Shown: positions 26,590-34,777 of the stretch, in pieces
Position numbering within the stretch: position 1 is the first letter of the stretch
Layout: the number at the start of each line of letters is the position of its first letter
DNA from: Salmonella enterica subsp. houtenae serovar Houten
GTDB taxonomy: Bacteria; Pseudomonadota; Gammaproteobacteria; Enterobacterales; Enterobacteriaceae
NCBI GenBank assembly: GCA_900478215.1
Contig: LS483478.1
Location: forward strand, 4,526,001-4,590,000
Direction of reading: 5' to 3'
DNA: 64,000 nucleotides
Notes under the pieces: model-generated
The model's database searches: none
Told to the model about the DNA's origin: nothing
The model's input: the letters and a program-made list of their open reading frames with translations, nothing else
Made by a program: the position numbers and the translations under genes

Positions 26590-27492
26590 GTGGATTTACG
26601 CGATCTAAAAACGTTCCTGCATCTGGCGGAAAGCCGCCATTTTGGCCGCAGCGCGCGGGCGATGCATGTCAGCCCCTCCACGCTTTCCCGCCAGATACAA
26701 CGCCTTGAAGAAGATCTCGGACAGCCGCTGTTTGTACGTGATAACCGTACCGTAACGCTCACCGACGCTGGGGAGGAGCTGCGGGTATTCGCCCAGCAGA
26801 CGTTATTGCAGTATCAGCAGTTGCGCCATACGCTCGACCAGCAGGGGCCGTCGCTCTCCGGTGAATTGCACATCTTTTGTTCAGTGACTGCCGCCTATAG
26901 CCATTTGCCGCCGATTCTCGACCGTTTTCGCGCCGAACACCCTTCCGTTGAGATCAAATTAACGACCGGAGATGCCGCCGATGCGATGGAAAAGGTGGTG
27001 ACGGGAGAAGCGGATCTGGCCATCGCCGGCAAACCAGAAACGCTGCCCGGCGCAGTGGCGTTTTCGATGCTGGAAAATTTGGCTGTTGTGCTGATCGCCC
27101 CGGCATTGCCCTGTCCGGTTCGTAGCCAGGTCGCGATAGAGAAACCGGGCTGGGCGACAGTGCCGTTTATCATGGCCGATCAGGGACCGGTACGTCGCCG
27201 CATTGAACTGTGGTTCCGTCGGCATAAAATCAGTAATCCCTCAATATACGCCACGGTGGGCGGCCATGAGGCGATGGTGTCAATGGTCGCATTGGGCTGC
27301 GGTGTGGCTTTAATTCCGGAGGTTGTACTGGAAAACAGTCCGGAGCCGGTACGTAATCGCGTGATGATTTTAGAGCGTAGCGATGAGAAAACGCCATTTG
27401 AACTGGGCGTGTGCGCGCAAAAAAAGCGACTGCATGAGCCGCTGATTGATGCGTTCTGGAAGATTGTGCTGACGCGCAAAATCACCGAATAA
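26590..27492 (+). CDS. ilvY: HTH-type transcriptional activator IlvY
   Basis: LysR-family activator of ilvC, induced by acetolactate and acetohydroxybutyrate. The 300-residue product has its HTH at about residues 18-37 (FGRSARAMHVSPSTLSRQIQ), followed by RLEEDLGQPLFVRDNR and the effector-binding domain. I chose the GTG at 26590 because GGAGG lies seven bases upstream and the protein then begins with DLRDLKTFLHLAE as in E. coli; longer in-frame starts would run across the ilvC promoter. It is a few residues longer than the E. coli protein at its C terminus. Confidence 0.95.
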   Translation: MDLRDLKTFLHLAESRHFGRSARAMHVSPSTLSRQIQRLEEDLGQPLFVRDNRTVTLTDAGEELRVFAQQTLLQYQQLRHTLDQQGPSLSGELHIFCSVTAAYSHLPPILDRFRAEHPSVEIKLTTGDAADAMEKVVTGEADLAIAGKPETLPGAVAFSMLENLAVVLIAPALPCPVRSQVAIEKPGWATVPFIMADQGPVRRRIELWFRRHKISNPSIYATVGGHEAMVSMVALGCGVALIPEVVLENSPEPVRNRVMILERSDEKTPFELGVCAQKKRLHEPLIDAFWKIVLTRKITE

Positions 27493-27638
27493 CGCTGGCT
27501 GTGCGTGCTGGAGAGCGAATATCCCCCAGTCATGCCCCTCAGGTGGGAGAGTAATTGGTATCAAAGGTGCCAGGTGTAAATGCGCATTGCGGGTAACATC
27601 GTCATTAAAGAAACAGTACCTTACGAGAGGGAGTGACG

Positions 27639-28205
27639 ATGCAGAAACCCAAAAAGCTGTTCAACAACACCGATCATATCCGCAGTGAAATCATGCAAGG
27701 ACTGGTGTACGCCGGAATGGGGAAAATCCACGCTCTGACGGCGTACTGCGCAGTCTACCGCACCATAAAGTCGGGCGTGCAGACCGTTATCGTCAGCGGC
27801 GGAGGCAGCGGTCATGAACCAACTTTTGCCGGGTTTGTCGGTGAAGGAGGGATCGACGCCTGCGCGCTCGGCGAAGTCTTCACTTCACCGTCTCCCGATC
27901 AGATTATCGAAGCCAGCCGGGCGGTCCATCAGGGCAGCGGCGCAAAGCCGGGAGATAAAACGATGGTGGATGCGCTAGCCGCCGCGGCGGAGCAAGCCAA
28001 CACTGACGTTGCGCTACAACTGCCCGAAGCGCTGTCTCGCTGCGCGCAGGCGGCAATGGCGGGCGCGGAGAGAACCTGCACCATGACGGCCCGCTTTGGG
28101 CGGGCAAAAAACCTGGGTGAGCGGGCCATCGGACACTGCGATCCTGGCGCGGTCTCCATGGCGCTGATCCTACAATTTATGGCTGAGTTTGCCCATCAGG
28201 ACTAA
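27639..28205 (+). pseudogene. dhaK-dhaL in-frame deletion chimera (dihydroxyacetone kinase remnant)
   Basis: The 188-residue open frame is two unrelated halves joined. Residues 1 to about 100 are the N terminus of a DhaK-type dihydroxyacetone-binding subunit (KKLFNNTDHIRSEIMQGL, VSGGGSGHEPTFAGFVG, ALGEVFTSPSPDQI). From about residue 101 on (GSGAKPGDKTMVDAL, TARFGRAKNLGERAIGHCDPGA) it is the C terminus of the ADP-binding subunit DhaL. The substrate-binding His region of DhaK and the Mg-ATP aspartates of DhaL are missing, so kinase activity is not expected. Start and ribosome site (AGGGAG, five bases) are intact, and the frame is kept. It looks like the scar of one large deletion in a former dhaKL operon. 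Confidence 0.8.
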
Positions 28206-28549
28206 CTGGTCATGCTCCATTCAAAGGGATTCATGTTTGTACATCAATCCCTTTTTGCCATTGCGTTAATCGCGTGACGGCGAAAATCAGTGGTAGATTC
28301 AGAATTCACACTCCTTTTCTGTATAATGCCCCGTGCCATAATAGATAAATGAAATTTGCATTACTGAGAATACCTGGCGGATCAGCCGGTTCTGTGGTCG
28401 ATGTTTGTCAGACCACTTCCTCGTTGAGTTTTAAGGTGCTGAAAACAGAGGTGTGGTGGGGGACTTGTTTACCATCACGTTAAGCAAACCAGAAAAGACG
28501 GTGTCATTGCGTACTTGACAGCGAAATACAAACTTAATTAGCCATCACT
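28206..28549 (+). promoter_or_regulatory. fabV upstream region with long structured leader
   Basis: This 344-base gap has no gene. A perfect -10 TATAAT stands at 28322-28327 with no clear -35, which would give a leader of about 215 bases before fabV. The leader contains a stem GTGGTC / GACCAC (28394-28416). No Shine-Dalgarno sequence is seen before the fabV ATG. Confidence 0.4.
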
Positions 28550-29743
28550 ATGATAATCAAACCAAAAATTCGTGGATTCATCTGTACAACTACCCATCCG
28601 ACTGGCTGTAAAGTCAATGTGGAAAAACAGATCGAGTATGTGAAGAAAAACGGGAAAATCGCTAACGGCCCTTCCCGCGTACTGGTCATCGGAGCCTCCA
28701 CCGGTTACGGCCTGGCCTCCAGAATTTCCGCCGCCTTTGGCAGCGGTGCCGCCACTATCGGCGTATTTTTTGAAAAACCTGGCACGGAAACCAAACCGGG
28801 TTCCGCTGGCTGGTATAACGCGGCGGCTTTCGATGAAGCAGCTAAACGCGAAGGCCTGTATGCCAAAAGCATCAACGGCGATGCGTTCTCTGACCAATGC
28901 CGTGATGAAGTTATCAAACTGATCAAAGAAGACCTGGGTCAGATTGATTTAGTCGTTTACTCGCTGGCGTCCCCGGTGCGTAAAATGCCGAAAACCGGTG
29001 AAATCGTCCGTTCCGCGCTGAAACCGATCGGCGAGGTTTATACCTCTAAAGCGATCGATACTAACAAGGATCAGATCACCACCGCCAGCATTGAACCGGC
29101 CACCGACGAAGAAGTCCGGAATACCGTCACCGTCATGGGCGGCGAAGACTGGGAACTGTGGATGAGCGCGCTGAACGAAGCTGGTGTGCTGGCCGACGGC
29201 GTGAAAACTGTGGCCTATTCTTACATCGGTACCGATCTGACCTGGCCAATCTACTGGCACGGCGCGCTGGGCAAAGCGAAAGAAGACCTTGACCGCGCAG
29301 CAGGCGCGCTGCGTAACCAACTGGCACCGCTGAATGGCACTGCAAACGTCGCGGTGCTGAAATCCGTGGTCACCCAGGCTTCCTCTGCTATTCCGGTGAT
29401 GCCGCTGTATATCTCCATGGTCTTCAAACTGATGAAAGAACAGGGAATTCACGAAGGTTGCATCGAGCAGATCAACCGTCTGATGACCACCAGCCTGTAC
29501 GACGATAACGTGGCGCTTGATGACAACCAGCGTATCCGTATGGATGACTGGGAGCTGCGCGAAGACATTCAGCAGGCGTGCCGCAATCTATGGCCGCTGA
29601 TCACCACTGAAAACCTGGCGCAAGAAACAGACTATGCAGGCTATAAGCTGGAATTCCTGAATTTGTTCGGTTTTGGCCTCGACGAAGTGGACTATGATGC
29701 TGACGTGAACACCGAAGTCGAATTCGATGTGATCACGCTGTAA
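28550..29743 (+). CDS. fabV: Trans-2-enoyl-ACP reductase FabV (NADH)
   Basis: Reduces trans-2-enoyl-ACP (or -CoA), the last step of each fatty-acid elongation cycle. FabV is an isozyme unrelated in detail to FabI and is known from Vibrio, Pseudomonas and Yersinia for natural refractoriness to triclosan. The 397-residue length is normal. The NADH-binding VLVIGASTGYGLASR is at about 44-58, and the family's Y-x8-K catalytic pair is Y235 and K244 in IYWHGALGKAK. The frame is complete with no visible damage. It lies between a dhaK-dhaL remnant and a dead IS, in a spot where E. coli has ilvY next to ilvA, which suggests acquisition by transfer. Confidence 0.95.
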   Translation: MIIKPKIRGFICTTTHPTGCKVNVEKQIEYVKKNGKIANGPSRVLVIGASTGYGLASRISAAFGSGAATIGVFFEKPGTETKPGSAGWYNAAAFDEAAKREGLYAKSINGDAFSDQCRDEVIKLIKEDLGQIDLVVYSLASPVRKMPKTGEIVRSALKPIGEVYTSKAIDTNKDQITTASIEPATDEEVRNTVTVMGGEDWELWMSALNEAGVLADGVKTVAYSYIGTDLTWPIYWHGALGKAKEDLDRAAGALRNQLAPLNGTANVAVLKSVVTQASSAIPVMPLYISMVFKLMKEQGIHEGCIEQINRLMTTSLYDDNVALDDNQRIRMDDWELREDIQQACRNLWPLITTENLAQETDYAGYKLEFLNLFGFGLDEVDYDADVNTEVEFDVITL

Positions 29744-29761
29744 TCAACTGATATCGATAAA

Positions 29762-29789
29762 AAGGGTTTATGCTTTAACATAAACCCTT
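29762..29789. terminator. Hairpin after fabV
   Basis: A perfect 11-base stem (AAGGGTTTATG / CATAAACCCTT, six-base loop) lies 18 bases after the fabV stop. Only the minus strand has a following T-run (TTTTT), so it would work best on transcripts coming from the IS/ilvA side, though it may also end fabV weakly. Confidence 0.6.
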
Positions 29790-29808
29790 CAGACTTTGAT
29801 CTAATAAG

Positions 29809-31200
29809 GTCAGTACAAAAAACGGACTGACCGCCATGCTCAGAGAACCTTCCCCGCAGCAGTACCAGTTTGAAACCATCACCCTCGCGAACTCGTCCCC
29901 CAAGACCATCTGGTCCGCAAAATCACGCCGCTATCGACTTTGAATTTATCCGCGATGCCGTGGCCCACCTCTATGCACTGATAACGGCAGGCCCGCCATC
30001 GACCCGGTCCGCCTGATTAAAATGATGCTGCCGGGCTATCTCTTCGGTATCCCTTCTGAACGCCGCCTGGTTAAGGAAATCCAGGTCAATGTCGCTTACC
30101 GCTGGCTCCTGCGTATGGGGCTGACGGAGAAAGTGCCGGACGCCTCCACTCTCAGCCAGAACCGTCTTCGCCGCGTTAACGACAGCGGTATCTTTGAACA
30201 GATTTTTGACCATATTGTGGAACAGGCGCTGGCCCGCGGGATGGCGAACGGTCGGGTACTTTACACCGACAGCACCCACCTGAAAGCAAACGCGAACCCG
30301 CGTAAGGCAGTGAACGAACAACGCCCGGAAGGCGTGAGTGAATATCTGGAGCAACTGAATGCCGCCGTGGAGGCCGACAGGAAGCAGCACGAAAAAAAGC
30401 CGCTGCCCGGCGTAAAAAGGACGCCCGACAGTGCAGCCGCCACCGTTAAGAATACCAAATCAGCACCACTGACCCGGAAAGTGGCTTCATACACCGGGAG
30501 GGCAAGCCGAAGGGGTTCTTCTGGCTGGACCACCGTACGGTGGACGGAAAGCACGGCATCATCATGGATACCCACGTCACACCGGGCAATGTCCATGACA
30601 GCCAGCCGTTCATCGGCAGGCTGGCACATCAGGTGGAACGGTTCGGGCTGGATACGGTGACCGTGGGCGTGGACGCAGGCTACTTCACGGCAGCGGTGTG
30701 TCACCTGACGCAGGAGGCGGGTATCGCGCTGGTACCGGGCCTGCCGTCGCCCGAATAAAGGGCAGAATGATTACCAGAAAAAGCACTTCCGCTATGGCCC
30801 GGATAAGGATGTGTATGTCTGTCCAGCAGGCGCGGAACTGAACTACAACACCACGGACCGCAACGGCTACCGGCATTACCGGTCGGATAAAGCGGTCTGC
30901 GCGGGGTGTCCGGAGCGGGAGAAATGCACGAAAAGCCGTCAGATGCAGAACCATCACGCGGCATGTGTGGGAAGAGGTGAAAGAGAAGGCAAACGCACTG
31001 CGGCTGACGAAATGGGGTAAAAAGGTGTATGCCCGGAGAAAGGAGACGGTGGAGCGCAGCTTCGCGGATGCGAAACAGCATTATGGTCACCGGTATGCAC
31101 GGTTCCGTGGTCTGCCGAAAGTCCGGATGCAGTGCTGGCGCTATTTTACTGGCTGTTACGGGTAGTGAAAGGTCAGCCCGGATACATCCTGGGGTAATAA
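29809..31200 (+). mobile_element. Decayed IS1182-like insertion sequence
   Basis: The segment between fabV and ilvA holds a transposase broken into several frames (see the pseudogene entry). At the left a small dyad GGTCAGT / ACTGACC (29809-29832) brackets the region just before the transposase start and may mark the IS end. The right end and the target duplication are not recognised. Limits are approximate. Confidence 0.65.
29836..31165 (+). pseudogene. IS1182-family transposase, multiply frameshifted
   Basis: Pieces of one transposase are spread over several frames: MLREPSPQQYQFETITL at 29836, then from about 29940 FEFIRDAVAHLY, GYLFGIPSERRLVKEIQVN, VAYRWLLRMGLTEKVPDAST (N-terminal DUF772-like part), VLYTDSTHLKANANPRK (catalytic DDE part), then after a shift near 30510 HGIIMDTHVTPGNVHDSQPF and VGVDAGYFTAA, a stop at about 30755, a zinc-ribbon-like CAGCPEREKCTKS, another shift near 30965, and the end KETVERSFADAKQHYGHRYARFRGL. 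At least four frameshifts plus one stop make it non-functional. The first breaks lie near 29895-29995. Confidence 0.85.
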
Positions 31201-31243
31201 CGGAAAAATATCGCGATCGCGACCTGCGGTCGCTGCAAAAGAA

Positions 31244-31269
31244 GAACCCCACGAAAAAATGTGGGGTTC
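31244..31269 (-). terminator. ilvGMEDA operon terminator
   Basis: A perfect nine-base stem (GAACCCCAC / GTGGGGTTC, eight-base loop) follows ilvA on the minus strand and runs into TTCTTCTTTT. A second strong hairpin without a T-run (GGGATAACC / GGTTATCCC, 31283-31304) lies between it and the ilvA stop and may protect the 3' end. Confidence 0.75.
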
Positions 31270-31318
31270 GTCAGCAGTCTGAGGGATAACCAGTTGGTTA
31301 TCCCTTGGTCACCGGCGC

Positions 31319-32863
31319 TTAACCGGCCAGAAAGAACCGGAACGCCGGGTTATTGCTCTCATCATGGCATTCATAGCCCAGTTCATGCAGCCGGGTTTCA
31401 AAATCCGGCTCATGATCGCCCAGCTCGAACGCTGCCAGCACGCGGCCATAATCGGTACCGTGGCTACGGTAATGGAATAGCGAAATATTCCAGTGCGTGC
31501 CTAGAGTATGCAGGAATTTAAGCAACGCACCGGGCGACTCCGGAAATTCGAAACTATACAAACGCTCCTGTAATGGCTTGGAGGGGCGTCCGCCGACCAT
31601 ATAGCGCACATGCAGCTTCGCCATTTCATCGTCGGAGAGATCCACTACGCTATAACCGCCGTCGCGCAGTTGGGTGATAATCTCTTTTCGTTCCTCCAGC
31701 CCCTGGCTGACGCGTACGCCGACAAAAATACAGGCATGTTTTGCGTCAGCGAAACGGTAGTTAAACTCGGTGACCATACGCCCGCCAAGCAACTGGCAGA
31801 ATTTGAGGAAGCTGCCCTTTTCTTCCGGGATGGTCACCGCCAGTAACGCTTCGCGCTGTTCCCCCAATTCGCAGCGTTCAGACACATAGCGCAGGCCGTG
31901 GAAGTTGACGTTGGCGCCGGAAAGGACGTGCGCCAGGCGTTCGCCGCGAATATTGTGCTGGGCGATATATTTTTTCATCCCCGCCAGCGCCAGCGCGCCG
32001 GACGGCTCCGCCACCGCACGCACATCTTCAAACAGATCTTTCATCGCCGCGCAGATAGCGTCGCTATCCACGGTGACAATATCATCAAGGTATTCCTGAC
32101 ACAGCCGGAACGTTTCGTCGCCGATGCGTTTTACCGCCACGCCTTCAGCAAACAACCCAACGCGCGGGAGATCCACTGGATGACCGACTTCCAACGCCGC
32201 TTTCAGGCAGGCGGAATCCTCCGCTTCGACGGCAATAACGTTGATTTGCGGCATCAATTGTTTGATCAGTACCGCTACGCCAGCCGCCAAACCGCCGCCG
32301 CCAACCGGCACAAAAACACGATCGAGATGCGAATCCTGCTGAAGCAGCTCCAGCGCCAGAGTGCCTTGCCCGGCGATCACCATTGGGTGATCAAACGGCG
32401 GCACCCAGGTAAAACCCTGCTGCTGCGCCAGCTCAATAGCTTTCGCTTTTGCTTCATCAAAATTAGCGCCGTACAACAGCACTTCGCCGCCAAAACCGCG
32501 TACCGCATCGACTTTAATATCTGCCGTTGCTTTTGGCATGACGATCAGAGACTTCACGCCAAGCCGCGCGGAGGAGAACGCCACGCCCTGCGCATGGTTC
32601 CCCGCCGAAGCGGTAATCACGCCGTGGGCTTTTTGTTCTTCGGTCAATCCGGCCATCATCGCGTAAGCGCCGCGCAGCTTAAAGCTATGTACCGGCTGCC
32701 GATCTTCGCGTTTGACGAGAATAACGTTGTCCAGACGTGACGAGAGCTTTTCCATTTTTTGCAGCGGCGTCACCTGCGCCGCTTCGTATACTGGCGCGCG
32801 TAGCACCGCGCGCAGATACTCCGCCCCTTCCGGCGCGGCTGACAGAGGTTGAGATTCCGCCAT
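31319..32863 (-). CDS. ilvA: Threonine deaminase (biosynthetic)
   Basis: PLP enzyme that converts threonine to 2-oxobutanoate, the committed and isoleucine-inhibited step of isoleucine synthesis. The 514-residue product has the PLP lysine in HSFKLRGAYAMM (about residue 62), the glycine-rich phosphate loop VPVGGGGLAAG and two C-terminal ACT-like regulatory domains (ERKEIITQLRDGGYSVVDLS; EFPESPGALLKFLHTLG). Tandem ATGs occur at the start; the second (32863) has GGGAGG at a better distance. It begins right at the ilvD stop and is the last gene of the ilv operon. Confidence 0.97.
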   Translation of the reverse strand: MAESQPLSAAPEGAEYLRAVLRAPVYEAAQVTPLQKMEKLSSRLDNVILVKREDRQPVHSFKLRGAYAMMAGLTEEQKAHGVITASAGNHAQGVAFSSARLGVKSLIVMPKATADIKVDAVRGFGGEVLLYGANFDEAKAKAIELAQQQGFTWVPPFDHPMVIAGQGTLALELLQQDSHLDRVFVPVGGGGLAAGVAVLIKQLMPQINVIAVEAEDSACLKAALEVGHPVDLPRVGLFAEGVAVKRIGDETFRLCQEYLDDIVTVDSDAICAAMKDLFEDVRAVAEPSGALALAGMKKYIAQHNIRGERLAHVLSGANVNFHGLRYVSERCELGEQREALLAVTIPEEKGSFLKFCQLLGGRMVTEFNYRFADAKHACIFVGVRVSQGLEERKEIITQLRDGGYSVVDLSDDEMAKLHVRYMVGGRPSKPLQERLYSFEFPESPGALLKFLHTLGTHWNISLFHYRSHGTDYGRVLAAFELGDHEPDFETRLHELGYECHDESNNPAFRFFLAG

Positions 32864-32865
32864 CA

Positions 32866-34716
32866 TCAACCTCCCAGTTTCGATTTATCGCGCACCGCGC
32901 CTTTATCGGCGCTGGTCGCCAGGCTAGCGTAGGCACGCAGGGCAAACGAAACCTGACGCTGGCGATCTTTCGGCGTCCATGCTTTATCGCCGCGAGCTTC
33001 CTGCGCCTCGCGGCGTGCGGCGATTTCAGCCTCGCTCAACTGCAACTGAATGCTGCGGTTTGGGATATCAATCGCAATGGTGTCGCCATCTTCAATCAGC
33101 GCAATAGTGCCGCCGCTGGCCGCTTCCGGCGAGACGTGACCGATGGAAAGACCCGAAGTACCGCCGGAGAAACGCCCATCGGTAATGAGCGCGCAGGCTT
33201 TGCCTAGCCCCATCGACTTCAGGAAGCTGGTCGGATAGAGCATTTCCTGCATTCCCGGCCCGCCTTTCGGCCCTTCGTAGCGGATCACGACCACATCGCC
33301 TTCCACTACTTTGCCACCGAGAATCGCCTCTACCGCGTCGTCCTGGCTTTCATACACTTTTGCCGGGCCGGTGAAGGAGAGAATGCTATCATCCACGCCT
33401 GCGGTTTTCACAATGCAGCCGTTTTCGGCGAAGTTGCCATACAGCACCGCCAGACCGCCGTCTTTGCTATAAGCATACTCCAGCGAGCGGATGCAACCCT
33501 CGGCGCGGTCGTCATCCAGCGAATCCCAGCGACAATTCTGCGAGAACGCTTTAGTCGTGCGAATGCCCGCAGGCCCGGCGCGGAACATCTGCTTCACGGC
33601 TTCATCTTCCGTCACCATAACGTCATACCGCTCAAGCGTTTGCGGCAGCGTCAGGCCTAATACGTTTTTCACATCACGGTTCAACAGACCCGCACGATCC
33701 AGCTCGCCCAGAATGCCTAAGACGCCTCCCGCGCGGTGGACATCTTCCATATGGTACTTCTGCGTGCTCGGCGCCACTTTGCACAACTGCGGGACTTTGC
33801 GGGAAAGCTTATCGATATCACTCATCGTAAAGTCGATTTCCGCTTCTTGCGCAGCCGCCAGTAGATGCAGAACGGTATTGGTCGAACCGCCCATCGCAAT
33901 ATCCAGCGTCATCGCATTCTCAAACGCGGCTTTGCTGGCGATATTGCGCGGTAACGCTGAAGCGTCATCCTGCTCGTAATAGCGTTTAGTCAGTTCAACA
34001 ATCCGCTTACCGGCATTGAGGAACAACTGCTCACGGTCAACATGGGTCGCCAGTAGCGAACCGTTGCCCGGCTGCGACAGGCCCAGCGCTTCGGTCAGGC
34101 AATTCATGGAGTTAGCGGTAAACATGCCGGAGCAGGAGCCGCAGGTTGGACACGCGGAGCGCTCCACCTGGTTACTTTGATCGTCAGAGACTTTCGGATC
34201 CGCCCCCTGAATCATGGCATCAACCAGATCCAGCTTGATAATTTTGTCCGAAAGCTTGGTTTTCCCGGCTTCCATCGGTCCGCCGGAGACAAAGATCACC
34301 GGAATATTCAGGCGCAGCGAGGCCATGAGCATCCCTGGGGTGATTTTGTCGCAGTTGGAGATACACACCATCGCGTCGGCGCAGTGAGCGTTCACCATGT
34401 ACTCAACGGAGTCGGCGATCAGCTCGCGCGACGGCAGTGAATAGAGCATACCCCCGTGCCCCATGGCGATCCCGTCATCCACGGCAATAGTGTTGAACTC
34501 TTTCGCCACACCGCCGGAAGCTTCAATCTGTTCGGCGACCAGCTTACCGAGATCGCGCAGATGAACGTGACCCGGCACAAACTGAGTGAATGAGTTCACC
34601 ACGGCGATAATCGGTTTGCCAAAATCACTGTCGGTCATTCCGGTGGCGCGCCATAGCGCGCGGGCACCCGCCATATTACGGCCATGAGTGGTGGTGGCGG
34701 AACGGTACTTAGGCAT
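32866..34716 (-). CDS. ilvD: Dihydroxy-acid dehydratase
   Basis: Third step of the branched-chain pathway: dehydrates 2,3-dihydroxy acids to 2-oxo acids using an oxygen-sensitive iron-sulfur cluster. It is 616 residues with the IlvD/Edd signatures CISNCDKITPGM and CPTCGSCSGMFTANSMNCLTE (cluster cysteines), and the C-terminal DGRFSGGTSGLSIGHVSPEA. It follows ilvE after 61 bases that contain a strong hairpin, and its TGA overlaps the ATG pair of ilvA. Confidence 0.98.
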   Translation of the reverse strand: MPKYRSATTTHGRNMAGARALWRATGMTDSDFGKPIIAVVNSFTQFVPGHVHLRDLGKLVAEQIEASGGVAKEFNTIAVDDGIAMGHGGMLYSLPSRELIADSVEYMVNAHCADAMVCISNCDKITPGMLMASLRLNIPVIFVSGGPMEAGKTKLSDKIIKLDLVDAMIQGADPKVSDDQSNQVERSACPTCGSCSGMFTANSMNCLTEALGLSQPGNGSLLATHVDREQLFLNAGKRIVELTKRYYEQDDASALPRNIASKAAFENAMTLDIAMGGSTNTVLHLLAAAQEAEIDFTMSDIDKLSRKVPQLCKVAPSTQKYHMEDVHRAGGVLGILGELDRAGLLNRDVKNVLGLTLPQTLERYDVMVTEDEAVKQMFRAGPAGIRTTKAFSQNCRWDSLDDDRAEGCIRSLEYAYSKDGGLAVLYGNFAENGCIVKTAGVDDSILSFTGPAKVYESQDDAVEAILGGKVVEGDVVVIRYEGPKGGPGMQEMLYPTSFLKSMGLGKACALITDGRFSGGTSGLSIGHVSPEAASGGTIALIEDGDTIAIDIPNRSIQLQLSEAEIAARREAQEARGDKAWTPKDRQRQVSFALRAYASLATSADKGAVRDKSKLGG

Positions 34717-34745
34717 GCTTTATTTACTCCCCATCTTTGTCTGTT

Positions 34746-34773
34746 AAATGGGACGGTGCGTGCCGTCCCATTT
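34746..34773. other. Intercistronic hairpin between ilvE and ilvD
   Basis: A perfect 11-base stem (AAATGGGACGG / CCGTCCCATTT, six-base loop) fills the ilvE-ilvD gap. The T-run is on the plus strand only, so on the operon transcript it is more likely a processing or stability element than a terminator. Confidence 0.65.
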
Positions 34774-34777
34774 TTTA

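Noticed and set aside
31898..32740. 280-codon open frame on the plus strand
   Set aside because: It lies wholly antisense to ilvA and has no recognisable motif.
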